Positions 1 to 11,812 of a DNA stretch of 64,000 nucleotides are shown here, piece after piece. The DNA lies in assembly GCA_030386875.1 (NCBI GenBank), contig CM059562.1:73840201-73904200 (forward strand), given 5' to 3'. The notes below the pieces were generated by a model. It saw only the letters and a program-made list of their open reading frames with translations, was not told where the DNA came from and made no database searches. This DNA is from Morinoia aosen. Lineage: Eukaryota > Arthropoda > Malacostraca > Amphipoda > Talitridae. Position 1 is the first letter of the stretch, and the number at the start of each line of letters is the position of its first letter. The position numbers and the translations under genes were made by a program.

Positions 1-2340
1 GCATTCTTAGTTGGTATAAATGCAGGAAAAAGCAGATAATTCCTAAAGGTGTTCAATTTTGAGAGTTCTGTATTTAGGGCACGAGCCGAGGAGAGATTTA
101 AGCTCAGAGTGAACCTTGAAGACAAAAAATATCTAGAACCGCTCGTTCATTCATATGTCGGCGCTTCTTTTAGAGGGTTTGAATGCATTCTCCACGAAGT
201 GTCAAGTGATCGCCAACGAAGAGAATTTTCTCTCGAGGTTTTCGTGTAATTTATGTGGTTTCAGTGAGGAAAATGGAATAATATTTTTTCATCTTTTTAA
301 AATTCTTCTTATTAAGTACGAAGTCACTCGCCAGGTTTAGGAATGACGTTCTCATTGTAAACCACTAGGCAATCTCCTTGGCTGTCGTTGTCACTGAAAA
401 CCACTAGGCAATCTCCTTGGCCTTTTTTTGTGTTTGTGTATCGGCTACTTCTCTGTGTTAACCAATTAATTTTGCTTCACTGCTCCTATCAAGCGACATT
501 CTAGTTCATATGATGAGCAACTTCTTTTAGCTGCATTGTTGCTTCTTAACATCCTTTTTACTTGCTTGCCAAAGAGCGATAGTGTTGAACACGACCCTAA
601 GAGGTCACTAAATTCCGAGCAAAAACGTCTGCTGACATGTTTTGCAATTAACTACTGACGAATAATTCGAAAGTCGTGATTTTTTTGCATTGTTTCCCAG
701 TGCTCACATCGCATTAGCCGGCACCATGGGATTTATTTAAAAAATAATAACTTGTAAAAACGCACATTTCTGTAATTATAATTAATATAAAGTAAATGGG
801 AAAATCGTAACTCAGTTCTAGCATTTCGTAACTCTCCCCTTAGTTGTGACTCACCAAACTTTCAGACACCTGCCAACCCTGCGCCGAATACTCGGTGCTG
901 CTTGCGTTATCTGCCTCTGTCTGGCGTCCGTGATGTTGCTCTTGTGTGCGAGTTCCTTGACATCTTCGATCAGTCTGCCTAGTTTCAACAATGTGTGCTT
1001 TAAATTGGCCAAACGACTGCTCCTTCATAGCCTTCCACGCGTGCAAACAGGACTATCAGCTGAACGCTGCTGAAAACTTGAGCAGAAAAGCACGAGGAAG
1101 ATAGTTGAAAATTTCGGATATGATATACAATAATGATTGAGGTTTGAAACTGTGACTATACATCATCTTACTGTTAGGGTTCTGAATTTTGCAATTCACA
1201 AATACAACGGACAGTGAATGTGTGGATGTAGGTTTATCCGATACCGTGTTGTAATAAAGAAGTTAGTCTGAGCTATTTCCCAAAAAGTTCTCTCTTTCCT
1301 TGACGAATCTGTTTTGTTATTCGGCCTCATCTTGCTTAAGCAGTTCTGCGGAAAGTTATTGCACCCTGCACACATGTTCACAACACTGCACCTTGCCATG
1401 ACCAGTGCACTCAGCAGTATGAATGCGTAAACCAAGTTTGTGTGATTTTGGCATGTTTTCATGTTCTTGTCTAGAGTAGGGTTGGATACTCATATTAGTT
1501 CAAGTATGGTGCGTGCTGTTACGTTTATATTTTTCATCTACGTTCGTTTGGTTGTTCACTTCAATGTTTTGACTTTCGTAGACTTAAAGCCTCTGTTATT
1601 TTTTCAGGTTTTTGTTTCATTGTTTTCTCGTTGGCCCCACTTTGTAACACTGCTTTTTTCAGCTGAAATTTATGAATGTTAGTACTTTCATGTGAACAAA
1701 CCGAAAATTTTGTTCTGCTTACGTGTTACAAAAGGCTGAATTTGTTCTTCAAGCTCCCTATTTCTTCATTTAACTACATGTTAAAGAGGGCTACTCGTAC
1801 GTTATTCATACATTGAAATTTCGTGCTTCGGTTCCAATATCGAGAAGCTTATCTACCTGAAGGTTACTTAATAGGAAATTTTGCAGCCAAGATATACATT
1901 TCCCTGTTTCGCCTTAGGAAATATCGAGGGCTGCCAAAGTGCCTCCTTCGCCAAGCTAGTGGGTTGATCTTGGGACCGAATTTTGAAACAGTTAAGGTCC
2001 CTGTGACGCTGCAGCTCACAGCACAAGCTCTTTTGAGTGGATTTATGCTGCCTGCTGCACGGCCACGATGACTCAAAATTGGTTTAACACGTTTCCTGCA
2101 AAGGGAGCCAGCGGTTGTCACTGAGGAGATTTTCATAATGCTGCTGACCGACCTGCAGTCACTAACTTAATTTTTAATCAATACTCGTTGAAAGCTAAAT
2201 GAAGGCACGGTCCAGTTAATGTTGGTTATTTTAAAAATTACTCACCACAATTGACGTCAAATTTGAATTTCAAATTGAACTTCTGTTTAACCTATCACAG
2301 TTAACATGATAAAATCCGGCCCTTGATCAAGTCCTCGCAG
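1..2340. other. Upstream intron or flank without a recognised exon
   Basis: The first visible exon needs two bases from a preceding exon, so the gene starts further upstream. I found no A2M-like N-terminal exon or signal peptide here. The only local structure is a short direct repeat (about 357-380 and 397-420) sharing ccactaggcaatctccttgg. Small ORFs such as 49-249 have no recognisable family. Confidence 0.6.
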
Positions 2341-2542
2341 TTTGAGCTCTACCGACCTGATGTGGGCAGACTCGGCGCTGTCGTGCGACGAGGTGCTGCT
2401 GCCGACCAAGCTGACCAGCAGACACGCGGAGGTGCGGCTGGAGGGGTCCCTGGGGGGCGCTTCTGTCAACGAATCCAGAACTGTGGCTCTCGAACAATCG
2501 GTCGGGCGGGTCTTCGTGCAGACTGACAAGTATCTCTACAAG
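2341..2542 (+). CDS. A2M constant exon a (end of MG1, start of MG2)
   Basis: The exon has 202 nt: one base completes an upstream codon, then 67 codons, ending in phase 0. The acceptor is tcctcgcag and the donor gtgcgt. The translation opens LSSTDLMWADSALSCDEV and ends VFVQTDKYLYK, the hallmark start of MG2 in A2M and complement proteins (FVQTDK..YKPGQ). It contains one cysteine, and an N-E-S N-glycosylation site about 45 residues in. The reading frame stays open past the donor into the 24-bp intron repeat, but the conserved YK|PGQ position fixes the exon end at 2542. Confidence 0.9.
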
Positions 2543-2585
2543 GTGCGTCGGGCTCATGCAATCCAACTTGGGTGCTTCTTAGGTG

Positions 2586-3213
2586 CTTTAGGTATTGCTT
2601 GTTGTTTTAGGTATTGCTTGTTCGGTTGTTTTAGGTATTGCTTGTTCGGTTGTTTTAGGTATTGCTTGTTCGGTTGTTTTAGGTATTGCTTGTTCGGTTG
2701 TTTTAGGTATTGCTTGTTCGGTTGTTTTAGGTATTGCTTGTTCTGTTGTTTTAGGTATTGCTTGTTCGGTTGTTTTAGGTATTGCTTGTTCGGTTGTTTT
2801 AGGTATTGCTTGTTCGGTTGTTTTAGGTATTGCTTGTTCGGTTGTTTTAGGTATTGCTTGTTCTGTTGTTTTAGGTATTGCTTGTTCTGTTGTTTTAGGT
2901 ATTGCTTGTTCTGTTGTTTTAGGTATTGCTTGTTCTGTTGTTTTAGGTATTGCTTGTTCTGTTGTTTTAGGTATTGCTTGTTCTGTTGTTTTAGGTATTG
3001 CTTCATCTGTTGTTTTAGGTATTGCTTGTTCTGTTGTTTTAGGTATTGCTTGTTCTGTTGTTTTAGGTATTGCTTCATCTGTTGTTTTAGGTATTGCTTG
3101 TTCTGTTGTTTTAGGTATTGCTTGTTCTGTTGTTTTAGGTATTGCTTCATCTGTTGTTTTAGGTATTGCTTCATCTGTTGTTTTAGGTATTGCTTGTTCT
3201 GTTGTTTTATGCA
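2586..3213 (+). repeat. 24-bp minisatellite with juxtaposed AG|GT
   Basis: About 26 copies of a 24-bp unit begin some 45 bp after the donor of exon a. Each unit contains ttgttttag|gtattgc, a pyrimidine run ending in AG directly followed by GT. Three subtypes (tgttcggttg, tgttctgttg, catctgttg) occur in blocks, so the array grew by regional duplication. It is open in several frames because 24 is a multiple of three; the long ORFs seen on both strands are artefacts. Confidence 0.95.
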
Positions 3214-3264
3214 TGTTTTGACGTAGTTCGTCAGAAATTTTTGGGCCTGCTTTGGGGTTGGTCC

Positions 3265-3690
3265 AAAGTGGGTAGAACTATTGAATCTACGGCAATTAGT
3301 ACTCCAGGGAGAAAGATGGGAGGTTCTGAGCTAAAGGCTAGGTAGGCTTTCTATTGTTGAAATACAATATGATGGTTGTTTTGTTTCAGAACTTCTCTTT
3401 CGGTGAGCTGTTGTCCTTTTTCAGCTCCTATTACTTCTTCAAGTTGTATCTTGTTTCATAATTTTTCTACTGTTTTTATGCGCAAGGTGTGAGACACACC
3501 TTGTGCATTGATTCCCCGTTCCCTGAAATCCATACTAAATAATGTTTTCTTCATCCTCTTTTGGGAATACCTTTGACATGCTGAAGGAGGCTCAAAGTTG
3601 CTTCTAATTTAATTCCATACTCAATGATGCCTTTCTGTTTACTCTCTTAGATACACATATTATTTGGTTAGGGAGGCTTGCAGTTACCTA
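3265..3690 (+). repeat. SINE-like interspersed repeat, diverged copy
   Basis: This is an old copy of the roughly 370-bp family best seen at 61262-61640. Shared landmarks are the head ('gtagaactattgaatctac'), 'ggtaggctttctattgttgaaa', 'tccatact(a)aat.atg' and 'gttagggaggct' near the end. It has the same orientation as the gene. Confidence 0.7.
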
Positions 3691-4019
3691 TCAAATCTTT
3701 GCGTTCTTTCATTTTCTTCATGTTCATCTATTCCACAAAATATTTTTTCAATTTTCACTGTGCTTTCAGTTTTTTGCTGTGGTCAACTATATTTGCATGA
3801 TGCTATTTATGTAGTATAATAGATTGAGGTTTAATTAACACGTTAACTGCAGTAGATTCCACTAATTTTCAATATCCAATATTTCAATATTTAGCACTAC
3901 AAATGGACAAAAGATTAATTGGAACGTGACATAATTTACTTGTGGTGAAATATTAATGAAAAGGAATTTGTGACCACCGGTAAGTTTCTACGCTGTTTCT
4001 TCCCAACAATGGGTCCTCT

Positions 4020-4225
4020 CCAAGGAAATGTGTTAGCCAAAAACCCGACTGGCAACTTATTTTAGTACCTGGTTAGTCAAAAATCCCGATTGGTGGTGCA
4101 GTTTGAGGTTTAACTAAAAGAAAAAACGACTGGCTACGTATTTTAGTACCTGGTTAGTCAAAAATTCTGACTGATGGTGCAGTTTAAGGTTTAAACTAAA
4201 CAAAAAACCCGACAGGCAACTTAGT
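4020..4225. repeat. Two-copy tandem repeat, about 105-bp unit
   Basis: Two imperfect copies share 'ttttagtacctggttagtca' and 'ggtgcagttt.aggttt', followed by a partial third ('cccgacaggcaacttag'). It is intronic and no function is visible. Confidence 0.7.
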
Positions 4226-4554
4226 TATAATCTAATCATTGTGTTCAGGCTTATGCCTTCACGTAGTGCCATAATTTGTGGCATCTTTGCTTGTGCTGCA
4301 CCACCGTGCTCTACTCTGGAGACCTGTACCAAGAACGTATTGATCCTCTGTTGAATGTTGGGATGTGGCCGACCTGTGGAGGTGACGAGGGTCATTGCAC
4401 TTTGCATTGGTCAATATATGTACGTTCCAATGGAGCAGCAGGGGCCGCTATCGAAATAGCCACAAACTGGAATTGACTTCCAATGCGTGGTCTGAGATTC
4501 ATCGTTATTGGACGTATTCGAGTCTACGTCAAACGCTAAGGCGTTGGAACGATT

Positions 4555-4785
4555 TTTTTGTTTTGTTTAGGACCATCTTTTTTCGGTTCACTGCTGTCCT
4601 GTTTTTGAGCACCTGTGACTTTCTTATCTTACTCTTTCTATACGCACGGGATCCTTTGCGGGAACACCCTTTGTGCATAGATTTCACGTTCCCTTAACTC
4701 CATATTAAATGGTGTCTTCATCCTTCCTCTCTTGAACATATTCGTTGCGGTAAAGAGACTAAAAATAATGTATAATCATTCAATC
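4555..4785 (+). repeat. SINE-like repeat, 5'-truncated copy
   Basis: It starts within the family at 'ggaccatcttttttcggttc' and runs through 'tccatattaaatggtg' to an eroded end near 'taaagagactaaaaat'. Same orientation as the gene. Confidence 0.7.
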
Positions 4786-4921
4786 CTAAACAATTGTTCT
4801 CGCAATGCAGGCGTAAGGATTGCTTTGTCGTTAGGTGCAAGTTTTCCGCCCGGTACACATTCGTGCTAGAATAGTCACTTGAATTTTTATCGGCTTTTGC
4901 TGTCTTCAAGTCGCCTTAGCG

Positions 4922-5150
4922 TTAACCCTTTAACGCCCACATTTCTATACTCATATTACCGTTATGACAACCACTATCACTAAACCGACACTGGCATTAG
5001 GTAGTCACTGTTACCAAGATGGGGAAGTAACTGCCACTCGGCAGTGAAGTTCAAAGGACACATTAGTGAACAAATTGAAAATGAAATACAATATATTATT
5101 GTTATTTTTAAAAGAGGACCGTACAGTCCACTTGGGCGTTAAAGCGTCCA
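4922..5150. mobile_element. 221-bp TTAA-flanked MITE, copy 1
   Basis: The element spans 4926-5146 and is preceded by TTAA. Terminal inverted repeats are CCCTTTAACGCCCA at the left and TGGGCGTTAAAGCG at the right (one base decayed). A copy of the same length is at 24755-24975. CCC ends and a TTAA target fit a piggyBac-like non-autonomous element. Its right end lies only 27 bp upstream of exon b, so it forms most of that exon's acceptor region. Confidence 0.85.
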
Positions 5151-5173
5151 TAATGAATTCCTTTGTTCACCAG

Positions 5174-5242
5174 GCGGGCCAGAAGGTGCAGTTCCGAGTG
5201 CTGACGCTGCTCGGGCCGTACTTCAAAGTCTCCACTGAATCC
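5174..5242 (+). CDS. A2M constant exon b (MG2)
   Basis: The exon has 69 nt, 23 codons, phase 0 at both ends. Acceptor tttgttcaccag, donor gtgagt. The translation AGQKVQFRVLTLLGPYFKVS continues the MG2 signature across the junction (YK + AGQKVQFRV); the usual proline of YKPGQ is alanine here. It lies directly downstream of a MITE. Confidence 0.9.
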
Positions 5243-7492
5243 GTGAGTGTTGGCTCATACTGCGGGCCTTGAGGGATTTTTTCTTGCGTTAGTCTCATGA
5301 ACGTCAGTTTGAATTTAGTTATAGATATTTCAAGAGTTTCTTCTCTAAATATTTTAGGTAGTTTCTTTTTAGCTCGCCGGAACTTGAACTGTAAACACTG
5401 TACACCTATAAATTACAATATTTAGGATTACATGTGTCATTACTAAGCCTTTCATTGATGTGGAATAATCTGATTTTCTCGATAAACATTCCGTGTGAAA
5501 TGAAGTACGATTCTTGTGTGTTCCAGCAAATTTTCCGTTGAATATTCTCCGTCAAAATTCATTCTGAGTGTCAGAATTTCGGTTCTCTGAACCGCCAAGG
5601 CGAACTAGTTTTCTTAATTTTTTTCCATAACAAAAATAAAAAGAAAGAAATCAATTATTTGTATGATCTCTACTGAATATGAATTAGGTGTTACTGAGCC
5701 AAACGTTCTCATTTTCACTACTTTTTGCAATTTTACAGCTTTTACACGGACCTATTATTTCACTAATCTCATCGCAGTATACATTAAAATCCGCCTTAAC
5801 ATGCGTGAGGAGCCAAACCTACTTTTCTGCCTTGGAATTTTCATGTCGTTCCGCAACTGAAAGGGCTTGATTTACTTGTCTTAGTTATTTGGAATTTCAT
5901 TACTTCTGTGTATACCTATCGCACTTTTCCCTACTTTTATTGCATACATAAATTATACCAATTCACTACACTCCTGTGGTCAGCTTTTAACTCCTAAACT
6001 CGCCCGTATGTGCGTCACTATTGTCCTTATTCTCAAGTGTTGCGTGAGTAAGATTACATGCGTGTAAACATATGTATATACCAGCCATGGAATGACAAAT
6101 TCTTTTTAACAGTTCCATATTTTGAAGATAGACTCTTTTAAAGATTCCAATGCGCTAAGTTATGCGTAAAACATGCCATTCATTTGCTGTGAAATTAAAT
6201 TACCCACTGGCCGTGCCCAGACGTACTGTGAGCGTGTAGCGGTAGCGGATGCGTGTTTTGAGACAACACACTTGTTTGTGTCGGCCCTGCGAGTTGTTAT
6301 CGTTCACTTTTAACATGCTGTCGAACACAACATGTGTTGTCGAGCCTGGTATCCGTCGTCAAGTTGCTTGGAAGGTTTCCTCCAGCGATAACTGATGCAT
6401 ATCCGTGCACTGAACCCATCTGTTGTTGAACTCCCGTTGCCCTGGTAACTGATGCAGTACAGGATGTGGCTTCCTCTCTTCATATTCATACAAAAATTTA
6501 AGCCATTTCTGCTCTTTGCAATCTTAAAGCAATCTGTACTGCTTTCTTATTTTTTGTGATCTTAAAACCATTCGTTTTTTGGTCTTTCGTGACCTCAAAG
6601 CCCTTCATTCTGATTTTTCTTCGATATCTTGAAGCTGTCAGTACCATGTTTTTCTTTTTTGTGATCTTAAAACAGTTAATGCTTACTTCATTACGTACAC
6701 TCTAGTGTAATTAGTTGTTCATGCTTTGGAAGGTCTCCGGGTCATGACAATATCATCGATATAGGAAACGCTACCATGGATTTTCGCTCAAAATAACACT
6801 TGTGTAATTGAATGTCCGGTTTGGTCTACTAAAATATTTCTCCTGCTAAGTTTTTTTTGCCAGAGGTCATCATTGCTTGAAGCTGCTTCTCTTCTGAATT
6901 GCGGGTCGTGTTTAATTCATCACGTTTTATAACTTGAATGACCGTAAAATCTCAAGAGTGTGAATAATTTTGTTCCGCCGTGGCATGTAGACCACGGTAT
7001 ACCGTGATGTAGACTCCCAGAGCGCGTCAAAATAGTAACTGTCGCGCGTTGGGAGATGTAGGAGGGAGTAGTTGTGGAGCGCGGGCTGCGCAACGCGAGG
7101 GAGAGAGGGGAACTTGAGCTGAGTCGTTAGTCCTCGTGAAGAAATTTTTTTTTCCCTATTTATCTCATCATAATCATGGGGGATAGAAATATATTTTTTT
7201 TACTTCTTAAACTAAGGGAAGGGAGTAAGTGTGTGAAGTACATACACATGGAACTTGCTGCTGCTGTGGATCATGCAAAGCACGGCCGTCCATTGCTGCA
7301 CAAGTGCCTTGAGCTCTGATACTGATATTTTTGCGTTCATCTTCGCCGTAATCCTAACGCGTGGTTTTCATTACATTGAAGTACCCTTACAAAAATTTAT
7401 TCATTTATCCATAATACATCATTGGCATTAACGACACCGTTAATATAACATAAAGTTTCTCAAACTTCTGACGACATTACGCCTGTTCGCAG
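5243..7492. other. 2.25-kb intron, no genes seen
   Basis: AT-rich intron. A degenerate local repeat occurs at about 6530-6680, with 'gtgatcttaaaac' recurring. A GC-richer patch at about 7000-7125 includes the short palindrome ccacggtataccgtg. No coding exon or transposon ORF was recognised. Confidence 0.6.
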
Positions 7493-7609
7493 TACCCAGA
7501 AATCTTCATCGAGACGCCGTCTGGGTCCCGCATCGCGCAGTGGCTCAATGTCTCCAATCCGTCCGGCCTCATCCACCTGGACATGCAGCTCATCGACGAG
7601 CCGGAGGAG
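7493..7609 (+). CDS. A2M constant exon c (MG2)
   Basis: The exon has 117 nt, 39 codons, phase 0 at both ends. Acceptor gcctgttcgcag, donor gtgcgt. It encodes YPEIFIETPSGSRIAQWLNV and ends LIDEPEE. This matches the human A2M segment containing YIQDPKGNRIAQW, so register and identity are clear. Confidence 0.92.
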
Positions 7610-8206
7610 GTGCGTGTTTATCGTCGATTTGATAAGAGTGTCGATTTTAACTTTTTAGCATTACTTGCATTGGGATATTTGTGTCCGGATTTTGATGCAT
7701 CGAAATTTGACCATATTCACATAAATTTTAGGAGCGTCCACTTTTTGTTGAGTTATCAAACTTCCCAAGCATGCTGACAGTTTCGCGAATGGGTGGGTTT
7801 GATCTTATAGCTGCTCACTAGGTGCATTTTAGTACCGGGGTTATAATATTTTGGCAATTGTTTCATCACCGTTACAACTAAATAGCAGTTGACACAATGA
7901 GACACGATATTAAATTATTCTTCTAGTATAGCGGGGTTATAAGAAGCTCTGGGAGCTATTACAAGCGACGAACGTCAAGTTCGAGACAGCTAATAGGATT
8001 TCTCTTTCTAATCCGCAAATTCTTCGTGCGTTGACCGCGTGTCTTGTGGCTCTTATGAGAGGTAATATTTAGGGTGAAGTCACGAACATCAGTGCTTGGA
8101 GCTGCCGTGTACTCATTTGCCTATTGGTGCCAAGTGGAAATATAGCAAATATGCGCGCTTTGTTTAACTGATGCGTGTCGCTGATACAGCCTCCTGCCCC
8201 TCACAG

Positions 8207-8367
8207 GGCACGTACAACATCGTGGTGCGACCTGCAGGAGGTGTCCAGAAAACCACCAAGAATTTCAAGATCGAGGACTACGTATTGCCGCGCTTCGAGG
8301 TTGTCCTGAAGCCCCCCAAATACCTGCTTGCTGACGCTGAAATCCTCAAATTTGAAGTCTGCGCCCA
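8207..8367 (+). CDS. A2M constant exon d (MG2/MG3)
   Basis: The exon has 161 nt, phase 0 in and phase 2 out. Acceptor cctgcccctcacag, donor gtaagt. The product begins GTYNIVVRPAGG and includes NFKIEDYVLPRFEVVLKPP, the linker strand leading into MG3 (EEFVLPKFEV in human A2M). The two leftover bases CA join G from the next exon to give Gln. Confidence 0.92.
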
Positions 8368-8578
8368 GTAAGTGCTAGTTTGACTATATACTTGTGGGAT
8401 GCTGATCAAATGTAGTTCTAAAGATGTGGTCTCGAGTGTGTATCCCAATTTAAACGTAGCATGGGAGCTTTTCCCATATTACGTGCATTCTGGGCTTTAA
8501 TGCATGTCTTCACAAATATACGACCAAAATATGTATGTTGTTAAGACGTGTGTAAAAAGATGATTAAATTTTGCGCAG

Positions 8579-8675
8579 GTACACTTTCGGACAGCCCGTA
8601 CGCGGCAACGTGTCTCTCAACCTGAGCAACAACGGTTGGGGCCGCTACAAAATCGAGATGAACTTCAATGACCAG
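8579..8675 (+). CDS. A2M constant exon e (MG3)
   Basis: The exon has 97 nt: one base completes Gln, then 32 codons, phase 0 out. Acceptor aattttgcgcag, donor gtaagt. It encodes YTFGQPVRGNVSLNLSNNGW, equivalent to YTYGKPVPGHVTV of human A2M. N-V-S and N-L-S are possible N-glycosylation sites. Confidence 0.92.
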
Positions 8676-9532
8676 GTAAGTGCCTCTCATATTACTGCAT
8701 TTCCCTCATTAAAACATGAGTTTGCTGTCTTTTGCGATTGTTGAGATTGCACTCTCCTGCGGAGGAGTAAATATGAAGCAAGATAAATCTGTCACTGCTC
8801 AGCTAGCCTGGCTTGTGCATGCCATTGTCCTTAGGGTCGTTGTCTCCCTAAGTATTGTCACTTTGAGCGAGTCATTGTATTCACTTATGTATGGACAACC
8901 TGTTTTATAATGAAAATTGAAACTGCCATTTTAGGAAGCGCCAGTCTGCCTCCAGCCTGTTCAATAACGCTGCTGTGCGAATGATGCAAGTTACTTTGTT
9001 GAACGTAAATCTCTACCTGTGATATTTCGAAAACTTGCTCATCGCCTCTGTTGTCATTGGATTCTAAAATGAAAAAGAAGAAATGTAACTGACGGCTTCA
9101 ATATTTTTTTCGTTAGTTGTGATAGTAATTCCATTTCAGGTTTGACCGTTAATTTATGCCTGCAGTACCCTCATTTCCAATCAGCGAGTGAAACCATGAA
9201 CTGAGTTTGTTAAAGCCCACATTACAGAAATTTATGGCACGATATGAACTTTTGTCATTAACCATAAAACATGTAATAACTACAATTATACCTACTTATC
9301 AATGTAAATGAGCACTAAAAGAATAAATTTTTCTCTCAAACGTTTGTTCAACTACTGATATCCCTTTTACAATACCGATATATTTTAACCAATCGATAAT
9401 ATCCACGAACTAAAACTTTAAAACCCAATGAAATGCTTTTCATTACAACACTCCAGAACCCACTGTTATGCATTTCATGTATCGATGTTACTGGAAATAG
9501 ACTTTTCATTCTAACTTTTACGTGGGATACAG
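8676..9532. other. 857-bp intron, nothing recognised
   Basis: AT-rich sequence without tandem arrays, transposon ends or credible ORFs. Confidence 0.6.
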
Positions 9533-9754
9533 TTGGTGGGCTGCAAGACCCTGGAAATCCCGCTGCGTTCATTCGACATCAACGGCGGCAACTACTTCGC
9601 CTACAGCCTGCGTGTGCAGGCCACCGTGGAGGAAGAGGGCACCGGAGCGATCGTCGAAGAGACGTCCTCAATCTCCATCACCCGCACCGTCCTCTCCTTC
9701 ACCAGCGATGCTGTCACCAAGTACAAGAAGCCTGAACTTCCCTACTCCAGTTCT
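9533..9754 (+). CDS. A2M constant exon f (MG3)
   Basis: The exon has 222 nt, 74 codons, phase 0 at both ends. Acceptor gtgggatacag, donor gtaagt. It starts LVGCKTLEIPLRSFDINGGN and ends KYKKPELPYSSS, the stretch before MG4 (human HFRQGIPFFGQ). Its last codons and donor are copied 39 times in the adjoining 30-bp array. Reading past the first donor stays open for about 28 units (ten residues each, SVSADHPYSS), so later donors would lengthen the exon in frame. The canonical product uses the first donor. Confidence 0.9.
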
Positions 9755-10906
9755 GTAAGTGCAGACCACCCTTACTCCAGTTCTGTAAGTGCAGACCACC
9801 CTTACTCCAGTTCTGTAAGTGCAGACCACCCTTACTCCAGTTCTGTAAGTGCAGACCACCCTTACTCCAGTTCTGTAAGTGCAGACCACCCTTACTCCAG
9901 TTCTGTAAGTGCAGACCACCCTTACTCCAGTTCTGTAAGTGCAGACCACCCTTACTCCAGTTCTGTAAGTGCAGACCACCCTTACTCCAGTTCTGTAAGT
10001 GCAGACCACCCTTACTCCAGTTCTGTAAGTGCAGACCACCCTTACTCCAGTTCTGTAAGTGCAGACCACCCTTACTCCAGTTCTGTAAGTGCAGACCACC
10101 CTTACTCCAGTTCTGTAAGTGCAGACCACCCTTACTCCAGTTCTGTAAGTGCAGACCACCCTTACTCCAGTTCTGTAAGTGCAGACCACCCTTACTCCAG
10201 TTCTGTAAGTGCAGACCACCCTTACTCCAGTTCTGTAAGTGCAGACCACCCTTACTCCAGTTCTGTAAGTGCAGACCACCCTTACTCCAGTTCTGTAAGT
10301 GCAGACCACCCTTACTCCAGTTCTGTAAGTGCAGACCACCCTTACTCCAGTTCTGTAAGTGCAGACCACCCTTACTCCAGTTCTGTAAGTGCAGACCACC
10401 CTTACTCCAGTTCTGTAAGTGCAGACCACCCTTACTCCAGTTCTGTAAGTGCAAACCACCCTTACTCCAGTTCTGTAAGTACAGACCGCCCTTACTCCAG
10501 TTCTGTAAGTGCAGACCACCCTTACTCCAGTTCTGTAAGTGCAGACCACCCTTACTCTAGTTCTGTAAGTGCAGACCACCCTTCTCCAGTTCTGTAAGTG
10601 CAGACCACCCTTACTCCAGTTCTGTAAGTGCAGACCACCCTTACTCCAGTTCTGTAAGTGCAGACCACCCTTCTCCAGTTCTGTAAGTGCAGACCACCCT
10701 TACTCTAGTTCTGTAAGTGCAGACCACCCTTCTCCAGTTCTGTAAGTGCAGACCACCCTTACTCCAGTTCTGTAAGTGCAGACCACCCTTACTCCAGTTC
10801 TGTAAGTGCAGACCACCCTTACTCCAGTTCTGTAAGTGCAGACCACCCTTACTCCAGTTCTGTAAGTGCAGACCACCCTTACTCCAGTTCTGTAAGTGCA
10901 GACCAC
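9725..10906 (+). repeat. 30-bp minisatellite repeating the exon f splice donor (39 donors)
   Basis: Thirty-nine occurrences of tctGTAAGTgcagaccac, almost all at exact 30-bp spacing. The unit spans the end of exon f (tactccagttct) and the start of the intron (gtaagtgcagacc). Units are nearly identical, so homogenisation is recent. Near 10580 some units lose one base (29 bp) and the open frame ends there. The minus-strand ORFs here are repeat artefacts. Confidence 0.97.
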
Positions 10907-11452
10907 GACTGTGGAGTTTGTGTGAGCGAGACTCCTAGTTGTTCCGTGAGCGGTTTGGAGATGACTCTATCTATCTGATAACCCTGTCATTTGGAGGTGA
11001 TTTTTGTTATTTTTAGCTGCCCGGAGCGGAGGCTGTACTTGGGCGGATAAAATTCCAGGTGGTTCGGCGAGATAGTTAGACTGATAAGTTAGAAGTTACA
11101 TTAAACTCGGACTTGTTCTGTCAGTGTGCGTTATGGTTAAAATTACAGGGGAAATTCACCCAGCACTTTTCACAGGGAATTTCTCCAACGCTTTTCGAAC
11201 GGATTTTTCCCTGGGCCTTTTAGATTAAATTTCCCAAAATAATGGGATGAGAAATCAAACTAATTGAATAAAAATCCGTGTAACTCGTTAAACCCATCAC
11301 AAAACCCGTGTAAATGGGAGAAGATGGCTCCAATCATTAGGTAGCTATTATGCATGTTTTAAATTCCATCTATTGCATTTGACGTAACCATTACATGTCT
11401 TGCATCAAATTCTCATTTCGTACTGATTTTTGGAATCAGAGTAGCCGCGAAG

Positions 11453-11812
11453 TTCACCATCGTTCAAGATCTCACAATGCGGTTGCTGTTTTTACAGTTC
11501 ACCATTGATCAAGTACCCACTAGGCGGTTGCCATGTTTACAGTTCACCATTGTTCAAGTACCCACTATGCGGTTGCCATGTTTACAGTTCACCATTGTTC
11601 AAGTACCCACTATGCGGTTGCCATGTTTACAGTTCACCTTTGTTCAAGTACCCACTATGCGGTTGCCATGTTTACAGTTCACCATTGTTCAAGTACCCAC
11701 TATGCGGTTGCCATGTTTACAGTTCACCATTGTTCAAGTACCCACTATGCGGTTGCCATGTTTACAGTTCACCATTGTTCAAGTACCCACTATGCGGTTT
11801 TTATGCTCGCAG
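11453..11812 (+). repeat. 45-bp tandem repeat copying the exon g acceptor
   Basis: AG|TTCAC occurs at 45-bp intervals, giving possible exon starts at 11453, 11498, 11543, 11588, 11633, 11678, 11723, 11768 and the canonical 11813. Most units end ccatgtttacag, a good acceptor. The whole array is open in the frame of exon g, so each upstream acceptor would add 15 residues (FTIVQVPTMRLPCLQ). Confidence 0.95.

Noticed and set aside
49-249. 66-codon ORF as an upstream A2M exon
   Set aside because: No similarity to A2M N-terminal sequence and no matching splice signals or phase.
846-1073. ORF with a hydrophobic stretch (CVICLCLASVMLLLC) as signal-peptide exon
   Set aside because: No suitable donor in the phase required by exon a and no following MG1 sequence.
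2554-3214. Minus-strand KQYLKQQN and TTEQAIPK repeat ORFs
   Set aside because: Translations of the 24-bp intron repeat, which is open in most frames.
9668-10579. Minus-strand ORF of 303 codons (VCTYRTGVRV repeats)
   Set aside because: Shadow of the 30-bp minisatellite; the plus-strand exon end explains the sequence.
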